Shown here in pieces: positions 63,297 to 64,000 of a stretch of 64,000 nt of DNA (within the stretch, counting starts at the first letter, position 1; every line of letters starts with the position of its first letter). Source of the stretch: Bog-756 sp052326605 (GTDB lineage: Bacteria > Actinomycetota > Acidimicrobiia > Acidimicrobiales > RAAP-2). Position numbers and translations under genes: made by a program. The stretch lies in NCBI GenBank assembly GCA_052326605.1, contig JBKQMB010000049.1:14820-78819 (forward strand). The letters run 5' to 3'. The notes below the pieces were generated by a model, which searched no databases, was not told the origin of the DNA, and was given only the letters and a program-made list of their open reading frames with translations.

Positions 63297-64000
63297 CCGC
63301 CTCCCCTCACGCCGAGGGGAGCGCCCGACAGGTTCCTGACGACGTTCCGGTCCCGGAACGGCCACCCACCGTTCGATGGCGCCTCCGGATCGCCTACGAC
63401 GGATCGCCGTTCCGGGGTTTCGCCGCCCAGCAGGGCCAGCCCACCGTGGCCGGCGCCCTGGTGGACGCCCTGTCCCGGGTGACCCGCACCCAGGTCGCCC
63501 TGACCTGTGCCGGGCGCACCGACGCAGGCGTCCACGCCCTCGACCAGGTGGTCCACTTCGACCTACCCGCCACCGTCGCCGGTGGGCTCGACCCGGTGGC
63601 CGTGCTGCGCTCGTGCAACAAGCAGTTGGCGCCGTCGGTGGTGGTCCGGGAGGCCGGGCCGGTCGACCCCGCCTTCGACGCCCGCCGGTCGGCGACCGGT
63701 CGCCGCTACCGCTACCTGGTGGTCAACGGGCCGTTGGCCGACCCGCTGCTGGCCCGGTTGGCCTGGCACGTCTCCGACCGGCTGGATCTTCGGGCCCTGT
63801 CGGCCGCCGCCGACGCCCTGCTCGGAGAGCACGACTTCCGGGCCTTCTGCCGGCGGGTCCCGGGCACGCCGGCCGACGTGCCGATCCCGCGGCGGGTGCT
63901 GGACGCCCGCTGGTCCGAGGTGGGCGGCTCGTCGAGCTCCTCGCTGCTCCCGATGGAGGGGCGCCTGCTGGCCTTCGAGATCGAGGCCAACGCCTTCTGC
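63293..64000 (+). CDS. truA: tRNA pseudouridine synthase A, 3' end outside window
   Basis: TruA makes pseudouridine at positions 38-40 of the tRNA anticodon arm. GTG at 63293 overlaps the rplQ stop by 4 nt. The 236 codons visible include RLRIAYDGSPFRGFAAQQGQPTVAG, the catalytic Asp in CAGRTDAGVHALDQVVHFD, and SATGRRYRYLVV, with ALLGEHDFRAFCR near the right edge. An N-terminal Pro-rich stretch of about 25 residues precedes the core. The C-terminus is cut by the window edge. Confidence 0.93.
   Translation, partial: MTASPHAEGSARQVPDDVPVPERPPTVRWRLRIAYDGSPFRGFAAQQGQPTVAGALVDALSRVTRTQVALTCAGRTDAGVHALDQVVHFDLPATVAGGLDPVAVLRSCNKQLAPSVVVREAGPVDPAFDARRSATGRRYRYLVVNGPLADPLLARLAWHVSDRLDLRALSAAADALLGEHDFRAFCRRVPGTPADVPIPRRVLDARWSEVGGSSSSSLLPMEGRLLAFEIEANAFC

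Overview
The window is high-GC chromosomal DNA with actinobacterial features: frequent GTG starts, a zinc-type S14, the tRNA-Trp/secE/nusG order, an ethylmalonyl-CoA mutase close to Streptomyces MeaA, an MptB-family mannosyltransferase, and many genes with a TAnnnT hexamer 6-8 nt before the start codon. The mixture suggests Actinomycetota outside the best-studied orders, possibly class Acidimicrobiia. That placement is an inference from gene content, not from a marker comparison.

Left part (1-29.4 kb): a mosaic of short metabolic transcription units. In order these are a truncated glucuronate isomerase facing a LarA-type enzyme; a minus-strand group with 3-hydroxyacyl-CoA dehydrogenase, ethylmalonyl-CoA mutase and a DJ-1/PfpI protein; an SDR facing an HSL-type alpha/beta hydrolase; a peptidase S51 protein; two cyclophilins; aspartate kinase and aspartate-semialdehyde dehydrogenase; PhoU and a type II NADH dehydrogenase; RmuC; UDP-sulfoquinovose synthase; an unrecognised membrane-anchored secreted protein; citrate synthase; thioesterase II; a GH1 glycosidase; a GtrA protein; a two-gene membrane-protein unit; YajQ; tRNA-Tyr; a HAD phosphatase; an MptB-type mannosyltransferase; and a GNAT acetyltransferase.

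Right part (29.3-64 kb): the transcription/translation superlocus, almost all on the plus strand. It holds tRNA-Thr, tRNA-Met, rpmG, tRNA-Trp, secE, nusG, rplK-rplA, rplJ-rplL, rpoB-rpoC, rpsL-rpsG-fusA-tuf, the S10 set (rpsJ to rpsQ), the spc set (rplN to secY, adk, map), and the alpha set (infA, rpmJ, rpsM, rpsK, rpsD, rpoA, rplQ, truA). truA runs off the right edge. Gene order is classical. The interest lies in the regulatory DNA: two well-formed promoters and a large hairpin before rpoB, an L10-type leader, a structured 290-bp gap between rpsJ and rplC, helically phased repeats before infA, and an apparent CTG start for infA.

No transposase, integrase, CRISPR array, rRNA gene, defence cassette or secondary-metabolite cluster was seen. 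The window does not contain an obvious new multi-gene system. The most noteworthy patterns are the recurrent leaderless-type promoters in the left half and the unusual RNA/DNA structures around rmuC, rpoB, rplC and infA.
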